DNA of 64,000 nt from Thermochromatium tepidum ATCC 43061 (GCF_009664085.1 NZ_CP039268.1:2337001-2401000), one strand, 5' to 3'; positions 29,750 to 41,535 are shown, counted from the first letter of the stretch. Notes: a model not told the origin generated them from the letters alone. Made by a program: numbers and translations.

Positions 29750-30315
29750 TACGGTTCTCCTCTTGCCTGACCTGAATTCATCGGATTCTCGCGATCCAAC
29801 GCCCATTGCAGCGGATTGTTGACGATGTATTCACGGATGCGCGCCAAGTCGTCATCGTTACGGATGATGTGTTCGTAGTAGTTGCGTTGCCAGAGTGAAT
29901 CGCCTGGTGTGCCGCGTAATTCATTGATGCGTTTGGTGACGGCAGATTTGAATGCACGAATGATGGTTGGAATCGAACCCGGGACTGGCTGCCCGAACTG
30001 TTCCACCGTAGGGGCACGGCGCGCCGTGCCCCTACCATCATCATTCAACACCACAATACCGTGGAAATGGTTGGGCATCACAACCCATGCATCCAATTCG
30101 ATTTCGTCGCGGATTTCGGCGGTTTTCATCCATTCGTCGCCAACGATGTGTCCCCATTCATTCAACCGCATCTCCCCATCCACCACCTCTCCGAACAAGC
30201 ATTCCCTGCCTTGGGTGCAGATCGTCACGAAATACGCGCCGGCCTGAGCGTAGTCGTAGCCGCGCAAACGCAGGGAATGGCGATGGTGTGGTATTGCGTG
30301 CGAGAAGCCAGGCAT
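29749..30315 (-). CDS. REP-associated tyrosine transposase (RAYT, IS200-like Y1)
   Basis: A 188-residue single-strand HUH transposase-like protein. The HUH motif is [11 protein letters not shown], and the catalytic tyrosine is in [13 protein letters not shown]. The N-terminus [34 protein letters not shown] is typical of domesticated RAYT-type proteins found singly in genomes. The gene contains a perfect 28-bp palindrome (30008-30035) encoding GRGTARRAP. Its stop overlaps the hsdR start by one base, and a TTG six bases before the ATG overlaps the upstream pseudogene stop, so it is embedded in the hsd transcription unit. Confidence 0.88.
30008..30035. repeat. Perfect 28-bp palindrome (REP-like) inside the RAYT gene
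   Basis: The left arm GTAGGGGCACGGCG (30008-30021) is followed without a loop by its exact reverse complement. It lies in frame within the transposase coding region. Similar GTAGGGGCACGGCG-type palindromes are, from memory, common dispersed repeats in bacterial genomes, and RAYT proteins are thought to mobilise such REP elements. Confidence 0.8.
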
Positions 30316-30317
30316 GC

Positions 30318-31309
<992 letters not shown>

Positions 31310-31313
<4 letters not shown>

Positions 31314-32689
31314 AACCCCCGCTCCTTGAGAAAGGCTTCGGCGTCTTGGATGCGCAGCGCGCCTGAGATCAGCTTGGGCAGCAGGGCGTCGCGCAGTTGG
31401 GCGAGGGTGCGGGATTCGCGGTCATTACCTGCAATGCCTGCAATCATTGGGCTGACTTGTTGCGAGAACCTATTGATTAGTTCTTGACTAACACGCGGAA
31501 CATGTGTCGCAGATACGATCTCTGGACGAACAGCAGGATATGCTCCGCCGTCCGCCAAATTCGAAAGTCTCTCGATGTTCTCCCGTGAAGTAGCGGCGAG
31601 ATAAACAAATTCGGCGCATTCACGCCGCAGTGGCCTAAGCACAGCGAACCCGGTACTGCCTGTCAGCCCTTCATCTGAGATCAAGGCATAGGAGCCATTT
31701 CCAGGGCGGACGATGCCGACAATCGTATCTAGAGGACGCAATATTCGTTGTGCTCGGCTCGGTGCATCGTCGCCTTCGTAGTTCGTGACGCTTTCAACTC
31801 GCCCCCACTTTGTGTTTGAAAGATCGACGTACCGAATCTGCTTTGGGCGTGTCCGCTTTGTCCAAGATTCAGGATTCAGAGAAGAATATTCCGAAAGCGA
31901 TGTTATTTCCCACCCCTCCGGAATCTCCCCCAGCTCCGATTCGACGAGCCGGTCGGGGAAAAGGTCGTAGAACCTGCCTGCCGCGCCTGCGGCAGCAGCG
32001 CAGGCAGGGTGCGCGGGCAGGCCGGGGAGCGACTGACCGGGCTGCCAGCCTGCCTGGGCGTTGCACGCAGACAGGCGGCCTTCGAGCTTGGCGCGCACCG
32101 GCTCGAAATCCACGAACCAGGCCTTGAACAAGGCGCGGGCCATCGCCTCCAGCGTTTCGTTCTGCCTGCGGTTGAGTTCGATCTTGTCGTCCAGCGTGCC
32201 GAGGATGTGGGCGATCGCGCGTTGTTCGGGGAGGGGAGGAACTGGAACAACCAAATAGTCCAATGAGTCAATCGGCACCCTTTGACGGCCCGACGTTCCT
32301 GTCATCTGGCAGATCGCGTAATCGCGTACCTCCTCCCACTGCGTCAGATAGTAGGCAAAGTTGGTATCCGTGATACCAGGACGCCCTCGAATCACAATGA
32401 ACTCTGTTGAGCCATGCGCAACTCCGGAGCCTTGATGAGCGCAAAAGCGGGCGATCTTCCCGTTTTCAAGGCAGGGCGTGATGCGGGCCATCAGCGTGTC
32501 ACCGTGCTGGAATCGAGAACCGCCGCCGGAAAACTCGCGTTCCTCTATCGCATATGCACAGCGTGATCCGGGCCTCACGGCGCCAATGTCAACGAACGGG
32601 TAGCGCCGGCCGCGTTCGAGTCGCACCGTTGGATTGACGAGTACCGCCTCGCTGAACGGGAGCTTTCGCCACTCACCCCCCATCCCCAA
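31310..32689 (-). CDS. hsdS: Type I restriction-modification specificity subunit
   Basis: HsdS recognises the bipartite target sequence for both methylation and restriction. The 459-residue protein has target-recognition domain 1 (about residues 1-165), a conserved helical spacer (PLPEQRAIAHILGTLDDKIE, then TLEAMARALFKAWFVDFEPV), and TRD2 beginning GEIPEGWEITSLSEY and ending LAQLRDALLPKLISGAL. Between spacer and TRD2 there is an alanine-rich insert encoded by a palindromic repeat (31973-32060). The stop overlaps the RhuM-Fic start. Confidence 0.93.
31973..32008. repeat. Palindromic CCTGCCTG...CAGGCAGG repeat within hsdS
   Basis: CCTGCCTG at 31973-31980 and CAGGCAGG at 32001-32008 are inverted, with further CTGCGGCAG-type symmetry between them and another CCTGCCTG-like copy near 32048. 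It encodes an Ala/Pro/Gly-rich stretch (PAHPACAAAAGAAG) between the two target-recognition domains of HsdS, unlike the surrounding sequence, and looks like an in-frame insertion of a dispersed repeat. Confidence 0.6.
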
Positions 32690-32770
32690 TCTCCATCAAC
32701 TTTGTCTCGATCATCGCAACCCCCGCGCTATTTCCCGCGCCTCCACTCTCGACTGCACGATGCCACGCTT

Positions 32771-33928
32771 TCATCCCTGGCTTTCTTCGTTGAGGATCGC
32801 CATATAGGCCCGGTACGCAAAGACGCGCTCGCGTTTTTTGCCGGTGATTTCCTGCACGATCTCCAACCGCTGTAAGGCTTCGATGGCGCGCGCGGCGGTG
32901 GCGAAGCTCAGGCCCGTGCGCAGGGCCAGCGCGTCGATGCTGGCGAGCGGCTGCCGCCGCAGCGCATCGAAGACGCGCAGGGTGTTGGCCGCGGCCCGCC
33001 CCAGGGTCTGGATGCGGGCGGCGTCCCGCTCGAAGAGGGCAAGCAGCCGGTGTGCGGTGTCCACCGCGCCGCGGGCGGTTTGGTGCACCCCCTCCAGAAA
33101 GAAATCGAGCCACGCCTCCCAGTCGCCGGTTTGCCGCACGGCGTCGAGCAGCCGGTAGTATTCGGCGCGGTGCCGCTTGAAGTAGAGGGAAAAGTAGAGC
33201 AGCGGTTGGCGAAGCACGCCGTCGTGGTGCAGGATCAGGGCGATCAGCAGCCGCCCCACGCGCCCGTTGCCGTCGAGGAAGGGGTGGATGGTCTCGAACT
33301 GCACGTGGGCAAGCGCCGCCTTGACGAGCGCGCCGGGGGCCTCGGGCGAATGCAGGAAACGCTCCAGCGCCGCCATGCAGGGTTCGACCTCGGTCGGGGG
33401 CGGTGGCACGAAGGCGGCGTTGCCGGGCCGCGTGCCGCCAATCCAGTTCTGGCTGCGGCGGAACTCGCCGGGCTGCTTGTCGGCGCCGCGCCCGTGGGCG
33501 AGCAGCTTGGCGTGCACTTCGCGCAGCAGTCGGTTGCAGAGCGGAAAGCCCTCGCGCAGTCGGGCCAGCCCGTGTTCCAGCGCAGCGACGTAGTTGGAGA
33601 CTTCGACCACGTCGTCGAAGGGCACGCCCGGCGCGGCGTCGAGCTCGAAGAGCAGCAGGTCGGAGAGCGAAGATTGCGTGCCTTCGATCTGACAGGACGC
33701 CACCGCCTCGCGCCGCACGTAGGCGTAGAGGAAGAGGTCGGGATCGGGCAGCAGCGCGGTGATCGCATCCAGCCGCCCGCAGGCAAGCCACGCGCGCTCG
33801 AGCAGCGCCTGCCGCGCAGCCTCCATCGCCAGCGGCGGCTCCGGCAGCAGCGGGTGCGGCACGAAGGCGCGAACCGCCTCGCCCAGGGTGGTCGTCGTCC
33901 GGTATTGGCCGGTGGGGCCGCGCTGCAT
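32771..33928 (-). CDS. Fic-domain protein with inhibitory helix and winged helix (class II Fic)
   Basis: A 385-residue Fic protein, a family that usually AMPylates target proteins. The core motif HPFLDGNGRVGR is intact and complete for catalysis. An N-terminal segment ASCQIEGTQSSLSDL fits the class II inhibitory motif (S/T)xxxE(G/N), meaning that self-inhibition is built in. The C-terminal part (LASIDALALRTGLSFATAARAIEALQ) is a winged helix-turn-helix. It lies 81 bases before hsdS. The upstream region has repeated elements suitable for autoregulation. Confidence 0.92.
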   Translation of the reverse strand: MQRGPTGQYRTTTTLGEAVRAFVPHPLLPEPPLAMEAARQALLERAWLACGRLDAITALLPDPDLFLYAYVRREAVASCQIEGTQSSLSDLLLFELDAAPGVPFDDVVEVSNYVAALEHGLARLREGFPLCNRLLREVHAKLLAHGRGADKQPGEFRRSQNWIGGTRPGNAAFVPPPPTEVEPCMAALERFLHSPEAPGALVKAALAHVQFETIHPFLDGNGRVGRLLIALILHHDGVLRQPLLYFSLYFKRHRAEYYRLLDAVRQTGDWEAWLDFFLEGVHQTARGAVDTAHRLLALFERDAARIQTLGRAAANTLRVFDALRRQPLASIDALALRTGLSFATAARAIEALQRLEIVQEITGKKRERVFAYRAYMAILNEESQG

Positions 33929-33945
33929 CGATCCTCCCGCTGTTT

Positions 33946-34002
33946 TCAGTGGCGTGAATAGCGTTGAGCGCTATTTTCAAAAGTGGCGCTTCGTGTGAAT
34001 AG
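33946..34002 (-). promoter_or_regulatory. Putative operator repeats upstream of the Fic gene
   Basis: GTGAATAG occurs twice (33954-33961 and 33995-34002) and AGTGGCG twice (33948-33954 and 33982-33988), with an inverted repeat AATAGCG/CGCTATT (33957-33963 and 33969-33975) between. The cluster lies 18-74 bases before the Fic start, where a promoter would be. The Fic protein's own winged helix could bind here; that is inference. Confidence 0.4.
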
Positions 34003-34120
34003 TATCACGGCCTAAGGAACCGCAGCGTCGTAGTAACCCTCGGTTGCCGGTCGATCCGCGCGGACTGGCGCTACCCAGAAATACACGCTCCGCGTAAATG
34101 AATGCACGCGCGTTAACCGG

Positions 34121-34138
34121 ATAACCGCGCGCGGTTAT
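34121..34138. repeat. 18-bp perfect palindrome abutting the AlbA-like gene stop
   Basis: ATAACCGCG followed by CGCGGTTAT, immediately after the TAA stop of the AlbA-like gene, inside the 210-bp gap before the Fic gene. It lacks a T tract on the transcribed strand, so it may be an operator rather than a terminator. Confidence 0.45.
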
Positions 34139-35842
34139 TTATGCGCGGCGCTCATACCAAGCCCCTTTCTTACTCCCGTGGCGCACGATCCGCCCATCCT
34201 CCACCAACCGAGTCAGCAGGCGGTAGGCCTGATCGGGGGAAAGTCGACAAAGCTCCGCCGCATCCTTGCGCGTGATGCGCCCGTGCTTTTCCACGTATTG
34301 CAGCACCATCTGTTCCTGTTGCAGCGGCTCGAATCCGCGCTGGCGGACGTAGGCGGCCTTGTCTCCCAGCGCCCGGTAGGTGGCGGCCGAGAGATGCCAG
34401 GTGCGCCCCTTTTTGTGGCCCCGCTCTTCGATGAGTCCTGCCTCCACCAGCCGGTGCAGCGTGGCGCGGGTCTCAGCCTCGGGATTCTGGGTGAGGTGCG
34501 CCGCCCCCTCCGTCGTCAGGCTGCGCTCCTGCCAGAGGGCGTTGAGAATGAGCAGTTCGTCGAGCCCAAGGGTGCGCCCCCCTTGTGCTTCGGTAACCAA
34601 GAGGCGCACGAAGTCAAGGTTGGCTTCGCCGCCGGGGATGATCACGACCACGCCGGCGCTGTCGCTACGCGCGTAGGACGGTGCAGGGCGGCCGTTACGC
34701 AATTGTTCGTAGAAGATCGTGTCGATGCCGCGCGCGGTGCGTTCGACGATGCCGGCGCGCTTGAAGGCATCGGCCAGCAAGGGATTGCGCGGGCGCGGGG
34801 CGGTGACGAGCAGGTTGTCGAGTCGCACGCCGTCAGGAAATCCGCCCGGGCTGCTGATCTCGATATGGTCGGAATACCATTGAAAATGTACGGCACCCAG
34901 ACGCTGGTAGTCACGGTGGATGAGGGCGTTGGCCACCGCTTCGCGCAGCGCGCGCTCGGGGTAGTCCGGGACGCCCACGCGCAGCAGCCCGACCATCAGC
35001 TCCTGCTCGCGGTTGCGCACACGGATGCGCGCCTCGATCTCCTCCATCAGCCGCAACAGCGGCCAGCGGAAGAAATCGTTGACCTCGACGTCAAGACCGC
35101 GCAGCGCCTGGAACGCCACCTCATGGGTAGGAACGAAGCGCCGCAGCGCCTCTTCTTTCCCAAACAGCAGCAGGGCGGCCAGGCGCACCCCACGGACGCT
35201 GCCATTGGTCTCGACCACACCCAGCGCCTTGGCCAGCTCCAAGTCCGAGAGTTCGAGCAGGGTTTCATCGCTGCGGCCGCGCCGCTCGCGGATGCTGCGG
35301 CGGAAACGTTCGAACTCCAGCGGGTCGAGGTCCTGCCAGACGGCGCCGGGGACGATCTGCGCCGAAGGATCAAGCTGTCCCCGACCCGATTGCAGGGATT
35401 GCACGGCATAGGCATCCATCGGCACGCAGGCGGGTTTGCCGTCACCACCGATCGCACGACGCAGAAACTGACCGTCGGCGGAGGCGACCGGGTGCTGCTG
35501 CGGGGGAATTTCGATCACGATGATCGAGTGGCCATCGAGCTCGACCCGCTCGACCCGCACGGCCACGGAAGGCCGGGTCTGGTTGGCGATCAGGGCGGCC
35601 AGCTTGTCGGGATCGGTCGCATCGCCATGTCGCGGCCGCGCGCCGGTGATGCGGCCATCGTCTTCGACGCCGACCAGGAGATAGGCCGGTTCATTTCCGC
35701 TGCGATTGGCCAGGCACACAACGGTTTTCACCAGATCGCGGTCGTTGAGCGCAGCTCGCGCCTCGCCCTTGAACTCGACGGCGAGCGTCTCGCCTGCCGC
35801 GATCAGGCGCCGTAGTTTATCGGGACTCATTGCTCGTTCCAT
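34139..35842 (-). CDS. AlbA_2/Schlafen-like ATP-binding protein
   Basis: A 567-residue protein of the divergent AAA-4/AlbA_2 type. The N-terminal Schlafen-like AlbA_2 domain shows ETLAVEFKGEAR, VCLANRSGNEPAYLLVGVEDDG. The middle has the HATPase_c_4 pattern LREAVANALIHRDY and EISSPGGFPDGV. The C-terminus holds two winged helix-turn-helix units (near residues 430-490 and 510-560). Related proteins occur in defence islands and as transcription regulators, and the activity is not known. It starts 12 bases after the hsdM stop. A second in-frame ATG at 35830 is possible. Confidence 0.88.
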   Translation of the reverse strand: MERAMSPDKLRRLIAAGETLAVEFKGEARAALNDRDLVKTVVCLANRSGNEPAYLLVGVEDDGRITGARPRHGDATDPDKLAALIANQTRPSVAVRVERVELDGHSIIVIEIPPQQHPVASADGQFLRRAIGGDGKPACVPMDAYAVQSLQSGRGQLDPSAQIVPGAVWQDLDPLEFERFRRSIRERRGRSDETLLELSDLELAKALGVVETNGSVRGVRLAALLLFGKEEALRRFVPTHEVAFQALRGLDVEVNDFFRWPLLRLMEEIEARIRVRNREQELMVGLLRVGVPDYPERALREAVANALIHRDYQRLGAVHFQWYSDHIEISSPGGFPDGVRLDNLLVTAPRPRNPLLADAFKRAGIVERTARGIDTIFYEQLRNGRPAPSYARSDSAGVVVIIPGGEANLDFVRLLVTEAQGGRTLGLDELLILNALWQERSLTTEGAAHLTQNPEAETRATLHRLVEAGLIEERGHKKGRTWHLSAATYRALGDKAAYVRQRGFEPLQQEQMVLQYVEKHGRITRKDAAELCRLSPDQAYRLLTRLVEDGRIVRHGSKKGAWYERRA

Positions 35843-35854
35843 GGACCGCCACGG

Positions 35855-37405
<1,551 letters not shown>

Positions 37406-37707
37406 CGTGTTCTTATCCTTTGCGTGATGTCTTGGCTCCAAGGCTTGATACCTGTTTTATTTAGCCCCGGCGCAGGCTTGGCGTTGTCCGACCGTTCGTT
37501 GGTCTACGGCGCAAGACGCTTCCAGGGGAGGTTGGTTTCGATACGCAACGCCACGGATGGCGATCTCTTCATCGCTTGTTGACGACCTGCGTGCGTCTGT
37601 GTCCTGCGATTGATCCTGCTCGACCAAGCCGGATCCGACAGCGATCCAGGGGGCGATCTGGTAGCATTACTGATCCCCGATCACCCTCAATCGCGAAAAT
37701 CTGCCTT
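37406..37707. other. Gap between the restriction island and ftsY
   Basis: This 302-bp stretch holds divergent promoter regions for hsdM (minus) and ftsY (plus). I see no gene, tRNA or clear direct-repeat attachment site. It is probably the right junction of the inserted island. Confidence 0.5.
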
Positions 37708-39003
37708 ATGTTCGGTTTTGGAAAGAAAAACCAGACCACCGCCCCTTCCGAACCTCGTTCGCTCGACAATCGCGAACCATCGATGCCGGCAACTGCCTCG
37801 AGCGAAAGCCCGGCACAACCGCAGGCTCCCAGTCATGCCGAAGCACCCAAGAGGCCCTGGTTCGGCAAGCTCTTCCGCTCAAACAAACCAGCGACCACCG
37901 AGCTGGAGTCGGTCCCTGCCGCCGCTGAACCCGCACGCGAACCGTCGCCGCCGAAGGCTCGACCTCTATTGACCAAGCCCCTGGAGGCCAGGGCCCCCGT
38001 CAAGGCTCCTGAACCCGTCGGGTCCTCGTCCCTCGTCAGCCCCCTGCCCCAGCTCGAACCCAGGTCCGAGACGGAGCCTCCCCCAAAACGCAGCGCACTC
38101 GCACGTCTGCGCGAACGTCTCTCCAAGTCGCGCGCCCAACTTGGCGGCGGACTCGGTAACCTGCGGCGCGGACGCCAGAAGATCGACGACGAGCTGCTCG
38201 AAGAGCTCGAAACCCTGCTCATTACTGCCGACGTCGGCATCGAGACCAGCACCCGCCTCATCGCCGATCTCAGCGCGCGGGTGAAGCGCAAAAAGATCAC
38301 CGACCCCGAGACCCTGTTTGCGGCACTCAAGGAGGATCTGCGCGAGATCCTGCGGGCCGCCGATGGCCCGGTCAAGCAACCCGCCCCCGGGAGACCACAG
38401 GTTGTACTCATGGTCGGCGTCAATGGTGCTGGCAAGACCACGACCATCGGCAAACTTGCCAAGCGACTCCAGGAAGAAGGCAACAGCGTCATGCTCGCCG
38501 CTGGTGACACCTTCCGCGCCGCCGCCATCGAGCAGCTCGCGACCTGGGGTGAGCGCAACGGCGTACCGGTCGTCGCCCAGCATACCGGGGCCGACTCGGC
38601 CTCGGTGATCTTCGATGCCCTCCAGGCTGCCACAGCGCGCGGGATCGACGTGTTGATCGCCGACACCGCCGGACGCCTGCACACCAAAACCAATCTGATG
38701 GACGAGCTGTCCAAGGTCGCGCGCGTGCTCAAGAAGCTCGACCCGGAGGCCCCGCACGAGGTGATGCTGGTGGTCGATGCCACCACGGGCCAAAATGCCC
38801 TCACCCAGGCCGAGCACTTCCATCGCGCCCTGGGCCTGACCGGCATCACGCTCACCAAGCTCGACGGCACGGCCAAGGGCGGCATCCTGTTTGCCATCGC
38901 CGAACGGCTGCGGGTCCCGATCCGCTTCATCGGCGTGGGCGAGTCGATCGAGGATCTACGCCCCTTCGACCCCGACGAATTCGTCGAGGCCCTATTCGGC
39001 TGA
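37708..39003 (+). CDS. ftsY: Signal recognition particle receptor FtsY
   Basis: FtsY is the membrane-associated SRP receptor GTPase needed for co-translational insertion of membrane proteins. The 431-residue protein has an acidic/proline-rich N-terminal A region (about 1-130), an N domain, and a G domain with GVNGAGKTTTIGKLAK near residue 237, DTFRAAAIEQL, IADTAGRLHTK and TKLDGTAKGG. The ATG at 37708 (MFGFGKKN) is the usual gamma start. ftsE and ftsX follow in the standard order. Confidence 0.96.
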   Translation: MFGFGKKNQTTAPSEPRSLDNREPSMPATASSESPAQPQAPSHAEAPKRPWFGKLFRSNKPATTELESVPAAAEPAREPSPPKARPLLTKPLEARAPVKAPEPVGSSSLVSPLPQLEPRSETEPPPKRSALARLRERLSKSRAQLGGGLGNLRRGRQKIDDELLEELETLLITADVGIETSTRLIADLSARVKRKKITDPETLFAALKEDLREILRAADGPVKQPAPGRPQVVLMVGVNGAGKTTTIGKLAKRLQEEGNSVMLAAGDTFRAAAIEQLATWGERNGVPVVAQHTGADSASVIFDALQAATARGIDVLIADTAGRLHTKTNLMDELSKVARVLKKLDPEAPHEVMLVVDATTGQNALTQAEHFHRALGLTGITLTKLDGTAKGGILFAIAERLRVPIRFIGVGESIEDLRPFDPDEFVEALFG

Positions 39004-39075
39004 CGCACAGACACGGGCGACGGTCAGCCTCAGGCCGAGAGCGTCTGGAAACCATTCGATGAGGTGCGAGCGACC

Positions 39076-39744
39076 ATGATCCGCTTCCAGAACGTCTTCA
39101 AGCGTTATCCCGAGCGCGGCGAGGCCCTGTCCGCGATCAACTTCGAGATCCAGACCGGCGAGATGGTCTTCCTGACCGGGCACTCGGGCGCCGGCAAGAG
39201 TACCCTGCTGCGTCTGATCGGCCTGCTCGAACGACCATCGCGTGGACAGGTCTTGGTCAACGGACGCAATCTCAGCACCCTGCCGCGCCGCGAGATCCCC
39301 TACCATCGCCGCCAGGTCGGAATGATCTTTCAGGATCATCGGCTCTTGCCCGATCGCACCGTCTTCGACAACGTGGCCCTGCCGCTGGTGGTCATGGGCG
39401 TGCATCCGCGCGAGATCGGGCGACGGGTGCGCGCCGCGCTCGATCAGGTGGGACTCCTCAAGCGCGAACAGGCCACACCCATGGCGCTCTCGAGTGGTGA
39501 GCAGCAGCGTGTCGGCATCGCCCGGGCCCTGGTCGGGCGCCCGCCGGTGCTTTTGGCCGACGAGCCGACTGGCAACCTCGACCCCAACCTCTCGCGCGAG
39601 ATCTTCGAGCTTTTCGAGCGCTTCAAATACGTCGGCATGACCCTACTGATCGCGACCCATGATTTCGGCCTGGTGAATGATCTGCGCCACCGCACCCTGA
39701 CCCTGGACGAGGGTCGACTCGTCGGCGACACGGGAATCTGGTGA
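39076..39744 (+). CDS. ftsE: Cell division ABC transporter ATP-binding protein FtsE
   Basis: FtsE is the ATPase of the FtsEX complex that activates peptidoglycan hydrolases at the septum. The 222-residue protein has Walker A GHSGAGKSTLL near residue 36, Q loop FQDHRLL, signature LSSGEQQRVGIARA and Walker B VLLADEPTGNLD. The ATG at 39076 gives MIRFQNVFKRYPE, as in relatives; four codons of open frame upstream are not needed. ftsX begins three bases after its stop. Confidence 0.95.
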   Translation: MIRFQNVFKRYPERGEALSAINFEIQTGEMVFLTGHSGAGKSTLLRLIGLLERPSRGQVLVNGRNLSTLPRREIPYHRRQVGMIFQDHRLLPDRTVFDNVALPLVVMGVHPREIGRRVRAALDQVGLLKREQATPMALSSGEQQRVGIARALVGRPPVLLADEPTGNLDPNLSREIFELFERFKYVGMTLLIATHDFGLVNDLRHRTLTLDEGRLVGDTGIW

Positions 39745-39747
39745 GCC

Positions 39748-40743
39748 ATGGGCAGAGGACGTCTCTTTTCGCGCCCTCCCCGTACGCCACCCAGGTCCCG
39801 CGCCCGTAGCTCCAGGTTCCTAGAACGTCCCGGGATCTGGTTCAACCTGCATCTGCGGACCCTCGTCGAGACCCTGGGCCGGCTGCGCGCCAACCCACTG
39901 GCCTCGACCATGACCGTGGCCGTCATCGGCATCTCGCTCACCCTGCCCTCAGCGCTCTATGTGTTGAGTGAGAATCTGCGCGCCATGGCGGGCAGCTGGG
40001 ACCAGACTGCGGCCATCTCGATCTTTCTCCATCTCGACGTCGACGACCAGAAGGCGGCCGCCCTGGCCGATCAACTCAGAAACTGGGAGGAGATCGCGCG
40101 TATCCAGCTCATCACACGCGATCAGGCCCTGGCCGAGTTCCGCGACCTCGGCGGCTTCGAGGACGCACTCGACAAGATCACCAAGAACCCCTTGCCGAAC
40201 GTGCTGGCCGTCTATCCAGAACACGAGCAGGCCAGCCCAGAGCGGCTGGAGATCCTGCAAGAACGCCTGCTCAACCTGCCAGAGGTGGATTTCGCACGCA
40301 TGGATACGCTATGGCTGCAACGGTTGCAGGCGATTCTGGACCTGATCGAGGTCGTTGCACTCTTGCTCGGCGGACTGCTCGGCATCGGTGTACTGCTGAT
40401 CGTGGGCAACACCATCCGGCTAGAGATCCTCAACAGGCACGTCGAGATCGAGATCATGGAGCTGGTCGGCGCCACGGCGGCCTTCATCCGCCGCCCCTTC
40501 CTCTATACCGGTCTCTGGTATGGGCTGTTGGGCGGGGTGACGGCCTGGTTGCTGGTGACCGCGGCGATCCTGATCTTGCAAGGCTCGGTGTCGCGCCTGG
40601 CCTCGCTCTACCACAGCGAATTCAGGCTCGTTGGCCTGGGGTTCGGCGATACCCTCAAACTGTTCGGCATCAGCATCCTACTAAGCCTCACTGGCAGCTG
40701 GCTGGCGGTCAATCATCATTTGCATGAAACCGAGGCGCACTGA
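39748..40743 (+). CDS. ftsX: Cell division membrane protein FtsX
   Basis: The 331-residue partner of FtsE. It has a basic, arginine-rich N-terminus, a first membrane segment (STMTVAVIGISLTLPSALYV), a periplasmic loop of about 100 residues, and three further membrane segments with the FtsX domain signature (LEILNRHVEIEIMELVGATAAFIRRPF). In most gammaproteobacteria rpoH follows; here a convergent hydrolase gene begins instead. Confidence 0.94.
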   Translation: MGRGRLFSRPPRTPPRSRARSSRFLERPGIWFNLHLRTLVETLGRLRANPLASTMTVAVIGISLTLPSALYVLSENLRAMAGSWDQTAAISIFLHLDVDDQKAAALADQLRNWEEIARIQLITRDQALAEFRDLGGFEDALDKITKNPLPNVLAVYPEHEQASPERLEILQERLLNLPEVDFARMDTLWLQRLQAILDLIEVVALLLGGLLGIGVLLIVGNTIRLEILNRHVEIEIMELVGATAAFIRRPFLYTGLWYGLLGGVTAWLLVTAAILILQGSVSRLASLYHSEFRLVGLGFGDTLKLFGISILLSLTGSWLAVNHHLHETEAH

Positions 40744-40752
40744 GTCGCTTCC

Positions 40753-41535
40753 TTAGAGAGCAGGCTCACACGGGAATTCGAGCAGTCGCACCCCGACCGG
40801 CAACTCGATCCGCATACTGATGGGCAGATGGTCCGAGAGTGCATAATCGACCACGCGCGCCGAGACGACCTCAATCGGGCGTGACACCAGGATATGATCG
40901 AGATTGTGACGCGGGCGCCAGCTCGGGAAGGTCTTGAGCTCGCAATCCAGTCCTCGCATCCCGGAGCGACTCACCATGTCGCGCAGTCCCCGGGAGCCGC
41001 AGCCGCAGTTGAAGTCCCCCATCAGAACCAGATAGGGATAGGCACGGGTGAGACGGCTCAGGTAGTCTAGCTGGAGCCGGCGCGCGTTCCAGCCGAGCGC
41101 TAGATGCACGATGCCGATGGCCAGAACCTCGCCGTCGTCGAGCGCGAACTCGGCCAACACCATGCCCCGCCCGGGCAGACCGGGCAACCGATGCTCGATA
41201 ATACGCGCCGGACGCGGACGAGCCAGCAGGCCATTGCTATGCTGGGCGAAGGGGGCCAGATTGCGGTTGACTTGACGATACCAGTGCGGAAAGTCGCCCT
41301 GGACAGCCAGATACCGGGTCTGATCGATATTGGAACTGCGCAGACTGCCGGCGTCGACCTCTTGCAGTCCAACCACGTCGAACTGACGCAGCAGCTGGGC
41401 GATACGCCCCAGATTGACCACGCGCTCGGGATGGGGAAGCAGATGCTTCCAGCTCTGGAACAGATAATCACTGTACTGACGCGACGCGATCCCGACCTGG
41501 ACGTTGTAGCTCAGGAGGCTTAATTGTTGTCGCAT
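40753..41535 (-). CDS. Endonuclease/exonuclease/phosphatase (EEP) family hydrolase
   Basis: A 260-residue cytosolic EEP-fold enzyme: LSLLSYNVQVGI at the N-terminus, VGLQEVD (metal ligand Glu), LVLMGDFNCG and LSDHLPISMRIEL at the C-terminus. The family cleaves phosphodiesters or phosphomonoesters in DNA, RNA or lipids; the substrate is not evident. Its start overlaps yggU by 16 bases on the same strand, linking it to the proC-yggT-yggU run. Confidence 0.88.
   Translation of the reverse strand: MRQQLSLLSYNVQVGIASRQYSDYLFQSWKHLLPHPERVVNLGRIAQLLRQFDVVGLQEVDAGSLRSSNIDQTRYLAVQGDFPHWYRQVNRNLAPFAQHSNGLLARPRPARIIEHRLPGLPGRGMVLAEFALDDGEVLAIGIVHLALGWNARRLQLDYLSRLTRAYPYLVLMGDFNCGCGSRGLRDMVSRSGMRGLDCELKTFPSWRPRHNLDHILVSRPIEVVSARVVDYALSDHLPISMRIELPVGVRLLEFPCEPAL

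Noticed and set aside
33050-35815. Long plus-strand frames opposite the Fic and AlbA-like genes
   Set aside because: Both minus-strand genes have diagnostic motifs; the plus-strand frames are shadows.
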